Source: Streptomyces europaeiscabiei (GTDB taxonomy: Bacteria; Actinomycetota; Actinomycetes; Streptomycetales; Streptomycetaceae). From it: 64,000 nucleotides of DNA. The notes below the pieces were generated by a model. The model worked only from the letters and a program-made list of their open reading frames with translations. It was not told where the DNA came from and did not search any database. This document shows, in pieces, positions 38,836 to 46,928 of the stretch (its first letter is position 1; each line of letters starts with the position of its first letter). The DNA is taken from contig NZ_CP107841.1 of the NCBI RefSeq assembly GCF_036346855.1, positions 5,832,001 through 5,896,000 on the forward strand, in the 5' to 3' direction. A program made the translations under genes and the position numbers.

Positions 38836-40956
38836 ATGACCGAGAACGTCGTCCGTCTCGTCAAAACCCCCCTGACCGGCGCTGAGCCGGACGTGAGTCC
38901 CACGGTGCTGACCGTGGTGCCCGACGCCCCGCCCGCGCCCCTGGTGCCGTTGTGGGTGCGCTCCGGGCGCGCCGTGAAGACGGCGGTCACGCACGAGAAC
39001 ACCAAGAGCGCCGCCCGTGCGGTGGCCCGTCACAGCCTCTACACGTTCAACGGGGGCCGGATCGTGGCCCGCCGCACCTGGGACGGCAAGACCGGCGCCC
39101 GATACGAGCGCATGATCCGCACGGCGGAAGCCGCGGGAAACCTCGAAGCGGCCGAGGAGTGGGAGGAGCGGTTGCAGCGTTTCCGCCAGGCCCGCCACCA
39201 CCGCCGCATGGACCTGCTCCACTCGCCCGTGGAGGCCGCCAAGGGACTTGCGGTCGGTGCCGGGGTGGGCATCGGGGTGCTGGTCGCGCTCGGGGTGGTG
39301 ATGGCGATCAACAACCATGACGTCACCGACGTCATCACCCCGCTGAAGGCAACGATCGAGTTCATCGCCCTGCTGATCCGGATCGTGCAGGTCACGTGGG
39401 GTACTGCGCTGATCGTCGGTCCGTTGCTCGCTCTGTTCGCGCTGTGGGCCGTGGGCAGCAAGCAGCAGGCCGCACCCGCGTGGGCGCTGCCCGCGAACGT
39501 CCGCAGTGGTGAGGGCGAGCCGGTCACCCCGTCGATCGTCGTCAAGGCTCTGCGCGACCTCGGGGTGCCCGCGCTGCGCAACGCCATCAAAGAGATGGGC
39601 GACGCCGGCGCGTCCATGCTGGGTCCGATCCGGATTGCCGGATGCGGCGTCGAAGTCGACGTCACCCTTCCTTCCGGGGTGTCGACGATCGAAGTGCAGA
39701 ATCGGCGCCGCAAGCTCGCGGAGAACCTGACCCGGCACGAGCACGAAGTGTTCATCACCATCCCGCAAGCGGCGCGTACGGTCCGTCTGTGGGTGGCCGA
39801 CTCGGGCGCGTTGGACGAGCCGATCGGGCCGTCTCCGCTGGTCACCGACGAGACGATGACCGCCGACTACACCAAGGGCAAGGCGCCGTGGGGGCAGGAC
39901 CTGCGTGGCGACATGGCGGCGCTGAGCGTGTATCAGCGCCACCTGCTGATCACCGGGTTGTCGAACCAGGGCAAGACCGTCGCCCTGCGCTCCCTGGCGC
40001 TGTGGCTGGCGTTGGACAAGTCGGTGCAGTTCTGGATCGGGGACCTCAAGGGCATCGGTGACTGGAAGATGTTCTACGGCCTGGCCGACGTGCTGATCCA
40101 GGGCCCGACCGACGACCACGTGATCCAGGTGACCGAGATGGTCGAGAACGCGGTCGAGGAGATGAACCGCCGTATCCAGGCCCCGCCCGGAACGGTGTTC
40201 CCCGCCCTGATCGTGATCGTGGACGAAGCACAGATGGCGTTCATGTGCCCGGTCAAGGACGAGGACGGGCGCCCGTACGGCGGCTCCAAGGCCACCTCCC
40301 GGTACTTCATGGCGGTCCGCAAGATTCACAACCAGGGCCGTGCCGTGAACGTCCTGATGTGGCAGGGGACGCAGGACCCCACCGACCAGAACCTTCCCAA
40401 GCTGGTCCGCGAGGGCGCCCACACCCGTGCTTCCCTCGCGCTGGGCACGGAGTCGCAGGCACGGATGGCCCTGGGGGACAAGGCCGTCGACGGCGGCGCC
40501 GCCCCCAACCTGCTGCGCCCCGGCTTGGATCAGGGAACCCTGGTCCTCGCCTCGTCCGGCATCGCCATTCCCGCCGGGCAGGCCTCCATCACGGTCCGCA
40601 CGCACTACATCGACGACGACGCAGCCGAAGCCATCACCGACCGCGCCAAGGCCATGCGCTCCGGGATCACCACGCTGACCGTGATCGAGCGGGGCGAGGA
40701 GCGTGACCCGCTCGCGGACATCCTCGGGGCGATGGGTGACGCGCCTCGTCTGCTCACGCTCGACATCCTCAAGCGCCTCGCCGCGCTGGACGAGACGGCC
40801 TACGACGGCTGGACGTTCGGCGACCTCAAGCGCGTGCTGGAGGCCGAGGGCGAGGAGCCGAAGAAGTCCAACGGGCGCATGGTCGTCCACCGCGATCACG
40901 TCCTGCGCGCCCTCGCCAACCGCGACGGCGACGGTTCCGCTTCCGCCGCCGAGTAA
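38836..40956 (+). CDS. FtsK/SpoIIIE-type DNA translocase TraB (AICE-2)
   Basis: The 706-residue conjugative translocase has two membrane segments (about residues 137-157 and 186-206), Walker A LLITGLSNQGKTVALRSL (about 370-387), Walker B ALIVIVDEAQMAFM (about 457-470) and a VLMWQGTQDPT sensor strand. A C-terminal winged helix (about 640-700, LKRLAALDETAYDGWTFGDL...MVVHRDHVLRAL) would read the CAGGGAGG repeats that begin at the stop codon. It should pump double-stranded DNA across hyphal membranes. It is only distantly similar to the AICE-1 protein. Confidence 0.92.
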   Translation: MTENVVRLVKTPLTGAEPDVSPTVLTVVPDAPPAPLVPLWVRSGRAVKTAVTHENTKSAARAVARHSLYTFNGGRIVARRTWDGKTGARYERMIRTAEAAGNLEAAEEWEERLQRFRQARHHRRMDLLHSPVEAAKGLAVGAGVGIGVLVALGVVMAINNHDVTDVITPLKATIEFIALLIRIVQVTWGTALIVGPLLALFALWAVGSKQQAAPAWALPANVRSGEGEPVTPSIVVKALRDLGVPALRNAIKEMGDAGASMLGPIRIAGCGVEVDVTLPSGVSTIEVQNRRRKLAENLTRHEHEVFITIPQAARTVRLWVADSGALDEPIGPSPLVTDETMTADYTKGKAPWGQDLRGDMAALSVYQRHLLITGLSNQGKTVALRSLALWLALDKSVQFWIGDLKGIGDWKMFYGLADVLIQGPTDDHVIQVTEMVENAVEEMNRRIQAPPGTVFPALIVIVDEAQMAFMCPVKDEDGRPYGGSKATSRYFMAVRKIHNQGRAVNVLMWQGTQDPTDQNLPKLVREGAHTRASLALGTESQARMALGDKAVDGGAAPNLLRPGLDQGTLVLASSGIAIPAGQASITVRTHYIDDDAAEAITDRAKAMRSGITTLTVIERGEERDPLADILGAMGDAPRLLTLDILKRLAALDETAYDGWTFGDLKRVLEAEGEEPKKSNGRMVVHRDHVLRALANRDGDGSASAAE

Positions 40957-41136
40957 CAGGGAGGCCCGTCCTCCCACGGCAGGGAGGCGGGGATACACCC
41001 CCAACCCCCTCCCTGCCCCACATCCCTGGCCCTGACCTGCACAAATGATCAGTCAGGGAGTCAGGGAGGCACCCCAGATCAGACCCCTGAAACCCCCTCC
41101 ACAGCCCATCCGTCAGGGGGTGTCCCTGCCTCCCTG
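40957..41136. repeat. CAGGGAGG repeats, candidate clt/TraB recognition site of AICE-2
   Basis: Five exact copies of CAGGGAGG or CCTCCCTG start at 40957, 40980, 41008, 41062 and 41129, with a 7/8 copy at 41054 and further CAGGG/CCCTG half sites. They fill the gap right after traB, the same place as the CCGCTAGC palindromes in AICE-1. Confidence 0.6.
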
Positions 41137-41160
41137 GCCTACCGCCGGAAGGGATTCCGC

Positions 41161-41625
41161 ATGTACCCCGACCACACCCAACCCGCGCCCGAACAGCGTG
41201 CCCTGGACGTCCACTACCCCACCCCGATACAGCCCGTCGCCGCCGTTCCGGCGCCGCTGGTTCCCGTCCAGCCCGGCAGCGTCCCGGCGGTCGCGTCCGT
41301 CGTCCTGCCGGACGGACGGGTCGTCACCGGCTACGCCATCAACCCCGTGCAGCCCGAACCGGTCGCGACCCCGCCGGCCGTCTCCCGCGCGGCGGTGAAC
41401 GTCGCCCTCGGGGGCGTCGGGTTCCTCGCCGTGTGTGGCGGACTGCTGCTCCTCACCACGTTCATCACCGCCCTCACCGCACTGATCACTCAGCTCATCA
41501 CCTTGGCCGCCGTCATCTTCGGCGGCTGGATCGCCATCCAGGTCCTCAGTGCGAACGGTCACAAGGGCGGGACCACGATCAACGCCCGCAAGGCAGTCAT
41601 CAAGCGCAACAAGTTCTACGGCTGA
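41161..41625 (+). CDS. SpdB-like membrane protein (AICE-2)
   Basis: The 154-residue protein has a Pro/Val-rich N-terminus with VVLPDGRVVTGYAI, two transmembrane helices (about residues 80-101 and 107-128) and a basic INARKAVIKRNKF tail. It has the same length and order as the AICE-1 protein at 18806-19270, with conserved ALTALITQLITLAAVIFGGW. It should assist TraB in intramycelial spread. GGAAGGG lies before the ATG. Confidence 0.82.
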   Translation: MYPDHTQPAPEQRALDVHYPTPIQPVAAVPAPLVPVQPGSVPAVASVVLPDGRVVTGYAINPVQPEPVATPPAVSRAAVNVALGGVGFLAVCGGLLLLTTFITALTALITQLITLAAVIFGGWIAIQVLSANGHKGGTTINARKAVIKRNKFYG

Positions 41626-41638
41626 GGAGGCCACCACC

Positions 41639-42433
41639 TTGCGCTTCTACCTGACCACCCACAAACGCCACTGGGTCCGCCTCACCGGAGTACCGCTGTT
41701 CCTGAAGTCCGCGCACTTCGTCGAAGCCGTCAAGCTCCCTGAAGCGGTCGGCCCGTACGCGGTGGACTCCGGTGGCTTCTCGGAGCTCCAGCAACACGGC
41801 CGCTGGACCCGCACCCCGCGCCAGTACGTCGACGACCTCTACCGCATCTGGGAAGGCGTCGGCCCGTTCGACTGGGCCGCCCCGCAAGACTGGATGTGCG
41901 AACCCCTGATCATCCATGGCGGCCAAGCCGGACCGCTCACCTTCGCCGGCACCCATCTGAGCGTGGGCGAGCATCAACGCCGCACCGTCGCCAACTACCT
42001 GGAACTACGTGCGATGGCGCCGGACCTACCGATCATCCCGGTGCTTCAGGGCTGGGAGATAGCCGACTACGAACGCTGCGTCGCCCTGTACGAGGGCGCG
42101 GGTATCGACCTGAAGCGGGAACCGGTGGTGGGGCTCGGCTCGGTATGCCGACGCCAGTCCACCCGCGAAGGCGCCGCCATCGTCACCACCCTGGCCGCCC
42201 ACGGACTGCGACTGCACGGCTTCGGCTTCAAGACCCTGGGCCTGGCCCGCGTCGGGCATCTCATGGCCTCAGCCGATTCCCTCGCCTGGAGCTCCCACGC
42301 GCGCCGCCGCCCGGCCATGGACGGACACCCGCACAAGAACTGCGCCAACTGCCTGCCCTACGCCCTGCGTTGGCGCACCCGCGCCCTGGCGGCTCTGCCC
42401 ACCTGGCAACAGCCGCTCCTCGACACCGTCTGA
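41639..42433 (+). CDS. tRNA-guanine transglycosylase-like (DpdA/DUF7221-type) protein
   Basis: The 264-residue protein starts at a TTG behind GAGGAGG, 14 bp after the spdB stop. It has TGT-barrel features: YAVDSGGFSEL (about residues 40-50, matching the DSGGFQ substrate loop), FDWAAPQDWMCEP (about 78-90), IPVLQGWEIADYERCVALYE and VVGLGSVCRR, with KNCANC near the end as a possible zinc pair. TGT enzymes swap guanine for 7-deazaguanines; the DpdA branch does this in DNA. No other dpd or queuosine gene is present, so base-modification for element DNA is only an inference. Confidence 0.72.
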   Translation: MRFYLTTHKRHWVRLTGVPLFLKSAHFVEAVKLPEAVGPYAVDSGGFSELQQHGRWTRTPRQYVDDLYRIWEGVGPFDWAAPQDWMCEPLIIHGGQAGPLTFAGTHLSVGEHQRRTVANYLELRAMAPDLPIIPVLQGWEIADYERCVALYEGAGIDLKREPVVGLGSVCRRQSTREGAAIVTTLAAHGLRLHGFGFKTLGLARVGHLMASADSLAWSSHARRRPAMDGHPHKNCANCLPYALRWRTRALAALPTWQQPLLDTV

Positions 42434-42447
42434 CGAAGGGACCCCAA

Positions 42448-42942
42448 ATGACCACGCCCGCCGCCGTCTGGGACGACAACGACCCGCTCATGGAAGCCGT
42501 CGCCCTGGCCGTCTGGGAACAGTGCGACCGGCAGGACTACCGCACCACCAACGACGATCCCCGCCACATCGCCGCCGTCGCCCGCGCGGTCCTGCTGCCC
42601 GACACCACGAACGGCGCCGGTCATGCCGTACCGGAGCCCTGGCCGACGGCGGAAGACGCGTACGCCGACGCGCCGAGCATCCTCAGCGAGATCGGCTGGA
42701 CGGCCCGTTTCCTGGCTGGCCTCAAGTGCTTCACCGCGCTGGACCGGGAGTTCTACCTCCGCAAGGCCGCGCTGCTGGACCGCATCGCGCTCCTGGACGA
42801 ACCCGACGACCCGCACGGCGACGTCACCGGAACCGCCGTAGCCGCCGCCCTGTACCTGATCGACACCGACCGGGCGGACGTCACCGGCGACCCACGCGGC
42901 TACGTCCGCCGCCAGTACACCCACTGGGCCAGGAACAACTAG
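42448..42942 (+). CDS. Unknown AICE protein, 164 aa
   Basis: The protein opens MTTPAAVWDDNDPLMEAVAL and is acidic and helical (FLAGLKCFTALDREFYLRKAALLDRIALL). Codon bias is good, and an AAGGGA site precedes the ATG, 14 bp after the TGT-like gene. No family is recognised; an operon link with the TGT-like protein is likely. A perfect 12-bp hairpin follows. Confidence 0.7.
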   Translation: MTTPAAVWDDNDPLMEAVALAVWEQCDRQDYRTTNDDPRHIAAVARAVLLPDTTNGAGHAVPEPWPTAEDAYADAPSILSEIGWTARFLAGLKCFTALDREFYLRKAALLDRIALLDEPDDPHGDVTGTAVAAALYLIDTDRADVTGDPRGYVRRQYTHWARNN

Positions 42943-42949
42943 CTACGCC

Positions 42950-42992
42950 AAGGGCGGCCCCCGCATCTCGCCAAAGAACCGGGGCCGCCCTT
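42950..42992 (+). terminator. Hairpin after the 164-aa gene
   Basis: AAGGGCGGCCCC pairs with GGGGCCGCCCTT around a 19-nt loop and is followed by TTGT. It probably ends the transfer/TGT transcript before the methyltransferase-replication operon. Confidence 0.65.
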
Positions 42993-43031
42993 GTCCAGCC
43001 AGTCACCATCAAGGAACTGGAGACCTCCAGC

Positions 43032-43766
43032 ATGACCCAACCCACCGACATCCGGCGAACGCCCGGCCACCGGCCGCGCCTGCTGGACCTGTTCTCGTGC
43101 GCCGGCGGCGCCGCAACCGGCTACCAGCGGGCAGGGTTCGACGTGGACGGCTGCGACATCGCCGACCGCCCGAACTACCCCTTCCCCTACCATCGGGGTG
43201 ACGCCCTCGACTACCTCGCCCACCTGATCACCACCGGCGAGATCGGGCGGTACGCGTTGGTCCACGTGTCCCCGCCGTGCCAGGACAAGTGCACCCTGAC
43301 CGTGGGCACGAACGCGTCGCAGGGGTGGGGTGGAACGCATGTCGACCTGGTCGCGCCCACCCGCGCGCTCCTCGAACGGACCGGTCTGCCGTACGTCATG
43401 GAGCAGCCCAACGGCCGTGCGGAGATCCGCAAAGACCTCACCCTGTGCGGCGAGATGTTCGGACTCGGTGTCATCCGCCACCGCAACTTTGAGTTGGGCG
43501 GCTGGACGATCGAGCGGCCGGCGCACGTCCCGCACAGGGGCCGCGTACGGGGATGGCGGCACGGTGCCTACTTCGACGGCCCGTATGTCGCCGCGTACGG
43601 CAACGGCGGCGGCAAGCCCACCGTCCCGGAGCTGCAAGCCGCGCTGGGCATCACGTGGACCGACGTGCGCGAGGAACTGACCGAGGCCATCCCGCCCGCC
43701 TACAGCGAGTTCATCGGCCGCGCCAACCTCGCCGCCGCAGTGCTGGACGGGAGGGCCGCAGCGTGA
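43032..43766 (+). CDS. C5-cytosine methyltransferase-like protein
   Basis: The 244-residue protein has the SAM-binding motif LLDLFSCAGGAATGYQRAGF (about residues 16-35), VDGCDIADRPNYPF, and the cysteine loop LVHVSPPCQ (motif IV, about 77-85), followed by VMEQPNG in place of the usual ENV motif and a late AIPPAYSEFIG (motif X-like). It may methylate cytosine in element or host DNA, but the short length leaves little room for a target-recognition domain, so specificity is unclear. Its stop overlaps the Prim-Pol start. Confidence 0.8.
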   Translation: MTQPTDIRRTPGHRPRLLDLFSCAGGAATGYQRAGFDVDGCDIADRPNYPFPYHRGDALDYLAHLITTGEIGRYALVHVSPPCQDKCTLTVGTNASQGWGGTHVDLVAPTRALLERTGLPYVMEQPNGRAEIRKDLTLCGEMFGLGVIRHRNFELGGWTIERPAHVPHRGRVRGWRHGAYFDGPYVAAYGNGGGKPTVPELQAALGITWTDVREELTEAIPPAYSEFIGRANLAAAVLDGRAAA

Positions 43767-44596
43767 GCGTCCACCTGCACACCGCACTGGAGTTGGCGGC
43801 GGCCGGTGTGCCGCCGCTGCCGCTGCGGGCAGGGAAGGTGCCGTTCGGCAACTGCCCTACCTGCGCGAAGAACGCGTGCGGCGGCCGGCCGAACATGAAG
43901 ACCCCCGGCCCCTGCCAGTGCCCCGGCGTCTGCCACGCGTGGGCCGCCGCCACCACCGACCCGAACGTACTCAACTCCCCCCAGTGGGCCACCGCATGGT
44001 GGCACGCCGCCGCAGTTGGCTACCACCCCGGCGGCACCGGCCTCACCGTCGTCGACCTCGACAACCCGGACGCCGTCGCTTGGGCACGCGAGACACTGCC
44101 CGCTACCCGGACCGTGGCGACCACGCGGGGTGAGCACTGGATCTACCGGGGCGCCATGCGTTCCGTGAACGGCGTCCGTGACGGCGTGGACATCAAGTCC
44201 ACGATGGCCTACGCCCGTTGGCTCGGTCCCGGTACCGGCACCATGACGACGCTGCCGGCGGTGGTGCGCGCGCTGGTCGTGAAGGAACCTTCCACGGTCC
44301 GGCCGTCTGCCATCACGGTGCCCGCACGGGTCGGGGGTGGGGAGTGCCGTCACCGCACGCCCGCCTATCTGGAGCGTGGCATTGCCATGGCGGAGCAGCG
44401 CATCACCGACGCGTCCAGTGCAGTGCACGCCACGGTGTACCGGACGTTCCTCGCCGTGCTGTCCACGCACGGCCGGTGCGGGTGCCTCACCGACGCTCAC
44501 ACCGCGCGGTTGTTCACCGCCGCGCAGGCCAAGGGTGAATCGCTGCGGCACTGCACCGACGCGTGGACCAACGCCCTGACCAGGTTGGGACTGTGA
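43763..44596 (+). CDS. Bifunctional DNA primase/polymerase (Prim-Pol, AICE-2)
   Basis: The 277-residue protein shows the Prim-Pol order: GVPPLPLRAGKVPF (about residues 15-28), a cysteine-rich insert CPTCAKNACGG...CQCPGVCHAW (about 31-58), TVVDLDNPDA (metal site, about 96) and TTRGEHWIYRG (about 116), with DIKSTMAYARWLGPG. The insert probably binds zinc and is absent from the AICE-1 enzyme. The GTG start overlaps the methyltransferase stop and its own stop overlaps the next GTG, a fully coupled replication operon. Confidence 0.82.
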   Translation: MSVHLHTALELAAAGVPPLPLRAGKVPFGNCPTCAKNACGGRPNMKTPGPCQCPGVCHAWAAATTDPNVLNSPQWATAWWHAAAVGYHPGGTGLTVVDLDNPDAVAWARETLPATRTVATTRGEHWIYRGAMRSVNGVRDGVDIKSTMAYARWLGPGTGTMTTLPAVVRALVVKEPSTVRPSAITVPARVGGGECRHRTPAYLERGIAMAEQRITDASSAVHATVYRTFLAVLSTHGRCGCLTDAHTARLFTAAQAKGESLRHCTDAWTNALTRLGL

Positions 44597-46074
44597 CCAT
44601 GTCCGAGGACGAGAAGAATCCGGCCCGCGCGGTCATCGCGGACTACGCGCAGTCGCATTTCCGGTACTTCCGTACCGCCGACGGGACCGTGTACGCGCAG
44701 AAGAACGGCCACCCCGTCGCCCGCCCGATCCGCTCACAAGGCACCACGGGCAGCCACCGCCAGGAACTCATGGTCGGCCTGTTCAAGGACGGAATCGGCG
44801 TGTTCAACGGATCCGCACTCAAGGAGGCCTTGGACTTGATCGAAGCACTCGCACTGACCGAAGACGTGCAGCCCGTCCACATCCGCGTCGCACCCGGATT
44901 CGACGGGGCCACGTGGCTGGACCTCGGCCGCGATGACGGGCAGTCCGTCCGCATCCACCCCACCGGCTGGGACATCCTCACCCCCGACCCCCGCGAAGTC
45001 TGCTGGCGCCGCACCCAGCTCACCGGCGAACTGCCCCTGCCCGCCAAGGACACCAACGGCAAGGGCATCGATCTCCTGCTGCGGCTGTGCAACTTCGCCA
45101 ATGCCGAGACCGAGTGCCTGGCCATCGCGTGGCTGATCGGCTGCCTGGGTCCGTCCGTTCCCGTGCCCGCCCCTTTCCTCACCGGGCCGCAGGGCGCGGG
45201 GAAGTCCACGGGTGGGCGGATGCTGGTGCGGATCATCGAGGGCATGGGCGGTGACCTGCGCCGGGCGCCGAAGGACGAGGAGAATCTGATCGCAGCGGTG
45301 GCGGCGGGATGGGTCACCGCGCTGGACAACCTCTCCCACATGACGCCGGACCTGTCGGACGCGATGTGCTGCATCGTCACCGGCGCCGAGAGCGTCAAGC
45401 GTGCTCTGTTCACCGACGGGGACGTGTTCCGCGTCGGCTACCGCCGGCCCCTGCTCCTGACCGGCATCGACGTCGGCGTCATCCGGCCCGACCTCGCCGA
45501 ACGGCTCCTGCCGCTCCGCCTGGAACGCCCCAGCATCCGGCGCACCGAGGCGGAACTGTGGGCGGAGTACGCGGAGGTGTTGCCCGTCGTTCTCGGCTCG
45601 CTCCTGGACCTCACGGTCAAGGTCCGCGCGGTAGCGGCGGAGACCCCGACCGACCTGCGCATGGCGGACTTCGCGCACCTGTGCGCACAACTCGACGCCG
45701 CCACCGGCCTCGGAGCTCTGCCCGCCTACCGGGCCAGCCTGGACGACCTCAACGACGACGTGATCGAGGGCGACCTCCTCGCACAGACCGTCCTCAGGCA
45801 TGCCGACACCATCGAGCCGGGCGCGGACCAGCGGATGACGTCCACCGAGTGGCTGCACTGCCTCAGCCGCCTCTACAGCGGCGACGAACTGCGTGCCCTG
45901 CCCAAGGGCTGGCCGACCACGGGCAAAGTCCTCTCCGACCGCCTCAAGCGCCTCCAACCGACACTGGCCGCCCGGGGTGTCCTCATCGACACCGGCCGCA
46001 CCAGCGAAGGCCGCTACCTCGAAATGACCCGCCCCGCTACCTCGCCCCCACACGAGCAGAAGCCCGCGTTCTGA
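44593..46074 (+). CDS. Replication-associated AAA ATPase (primase partner)
   Basis: The 493-residue protein has a helical N-terminus, a strand-rich middle (VHIRVAPGFDGATWLDLG, GWDILTPDPREVCWRR), then Walker A FLTGPQGAGKSTGGRML (about residues 192-208) and Walker B-like VTALDNLSHM (about 237-246), with an arginine-rich LPLRLERPSIRR further on. This is the order of phage- and plasmid-type helicase/ATPases next to Prim-Pol. The GTG at 44593 overlaps the primase stop; ATG 44599 is also possible. A perfect hairpin and then the iterons follow. Confidence 0.82.
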   Translation: MTMSEDEKNPARAVIADYAQSHFRYFRTADGTVYAQKNGHPVARPIRSQGTTGSHRQELMVGLFKDGIGVFNGSALKEALDLIEALALTEDVQPVHIRVAPGFDGATWLDLGRDDGQSVRIHPTGWDILTPDPREVCWRRTQLTGELPLPAKDTNGKGIDLLLRLCNFANAETECLAIAWLIGCLGPSVPVPAPFLTGPQGAGKSTGGRMLVRIIEGMGGDLRRAPKDEENLIAAVAAGWVTALDNLSHMTPDLSDAMCCIVTGAESVKRALFTDGDVFRVGYRRPLLLTGIDVGVIRPDLAERLLPLRLERPSIRRTEAELWAEYAEVLPVVLGSLLDLTVKVRAVAAETPTDLRMADFAHLCAQLDAATGLGALPAYRASLDDLNDDVIEGDLLAQTVLRHADTIEPGADQRMTSTEWLHCLSRLYSGDELRALPKGWPTTGKVLSDRLKRLQPTLAARGVLIDTGRTSEGRYLEMTRPATSPPHEQKPAF

Positions 46075-46100
46075 CCCGCGACCCGTACCCGCCCGGACAA

Positions 46101-46140
46101 GCAAGAGGAGCACCGGCACCGTGGGGCGTGCTCCTCTTGC
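46101..46140 (+). terminator. Hairpin after the AICE-2 replication operon
   Basis: GCAAGAGGAGCAC pairs perfectly with GTGCTCCTCTTGC (13-bp stem, 14-nt loop), 26 bp after the ATPase stop. Confidence 0.7.
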
Positions 46141-46253
46141 TGTTCGGCGGAACGCCGCCCCAAGGTCGCGCCGCGCAGCGGCCCCTTCTTCACGCTTGAA
46201 GAGGCACCGCACCACAACAGACACCCCCTCTTTTGTCCTAAGAGGGAAGACGC

Positions 46254-46470
46254 TGCGTCATCTGCGTCATGCCAGCCGAAAAACGGCACCTGACCTGCGG
46301 CGACAGCCATGACGCAGACGGCCGTCTCTGCGTCATCCTGCGTCATCTGCGTCATGGGCTACGTCACGGATGACGCAGCCCATGACGCACCCATGACGCA
46401 CACCCACACCACCGCGTCACACAAAACTGCAGGTCACAGCCCCGTATGACGCTGATGACGCAATGACGCA
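46254..46470. repeat. TGCGTCAT iterons, candidate replication origin of AICE-2
   Basis: Eleven exact TGCGTCAT or ATGACGCA octamers start at 46254, 46263, 46309, 46329, 46339, 46348, 46370, 46382, 46393, 46455 and 46463; near copies lie at 46446 and around 46413. Both orientations occur, with local spacings of 8-12 bp. The array is AT-richer than its surroundings and lies between the replication operon terminator and xis, mirroring the CCGCTACC array in AICE-1. Confidence 0.75.
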
Positions 46471-46531
46471 GAAATCCGCACCTCGGACAGACACGGGCTT
46501 CGGAACCTCCGAAGCGAACCCCAGAGGAGAC

Positions 46532-46870
46532 ATGAAAGTGCGTCAGAAGATCACTGACTTGCCTCAGCTCCACTCCGCTGCGGATGTTGCCCAAGCGCTC
46601 GGCTGCTCCGAGTGGTGGGTGAAGGAACAAGCTCGCAGGGGACGCATTCCCTTCACCAAGCCCGGTGGCAGCTACCGGTTCACGGTCGAGCACTTCGTAG
46701 AGATCATGCGCATCTTCGAGAGCCGCCCCACGGATGCCCGTGTTGCCACCGCCCGAGCTACACCAGCACCGCGACGCCAGGTGGTGGCCATAGCAACGGT
46801 GCCCGCCACCCCTCTGAAGGCACGGACGCCGCGTAGGGCGCAGCAGCACCAATCGCAGAGCGCAGCCTGA
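46532..46870 (+). CDS. Excisionase-like MerR/HTH_17 protein
   Basis: ATG 46532 follows AGAGGAGAC and opens MKVRQKITDLPQLHSAADVA. The HTH (ADVAQALGCSEWWVKEQARRG) and wing (RIPFTKPGGSYRFTV) fill residues 15-55; the C-terminal 50 residues are basic and unstructured. It is the Xis of AICE-2, next to int. An upstream in-frame ATG at 46463 lies within an iteron and is unlikely to be the start. Confidence 0.85.
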   Translation: MKVRQKITDLPQLHSAADVAQALGCSEWWVKEQARRGRIPFTKPGGSYRFTVEHFVEIMRIFESRPTDARVATARATPAPRRQVVAIATVPATPLKARTPRRAQQHQSQSAA

Positions 46871-46874
46871 TTCC

Positions 46875-46908
46875 ATGTGCCGCCCGGTCCTCCAACCGGG
46901 CGGCACAT
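46875..46908 (+). terminator. Hairpin between xis and int of AICE-2
   Basis: ATGTGCCGCCCGGT pairs perfectly with ACCGGGCGGCACAT around CCTCCA (14-bp stem). It lies 4 bp after xis and 20 bp before the int start, the same arrangement as in AICE-1. Confidence 0.7.
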
Positions 46909-46928
46909 CCGTCTTTAGGGAGAGCAAG

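Noticed and set aside
38551..41004. 817-codon minus frame opposite AICE-2 traB
   Set aside because: Antisense shadow of a clear FtsK/TraB gene.
46254..46470. TGCGTCAT array as a CRISPR
   Set aside because: Octamers occur in both orientations with irregular gaps down to zero and no cas gene nearby.
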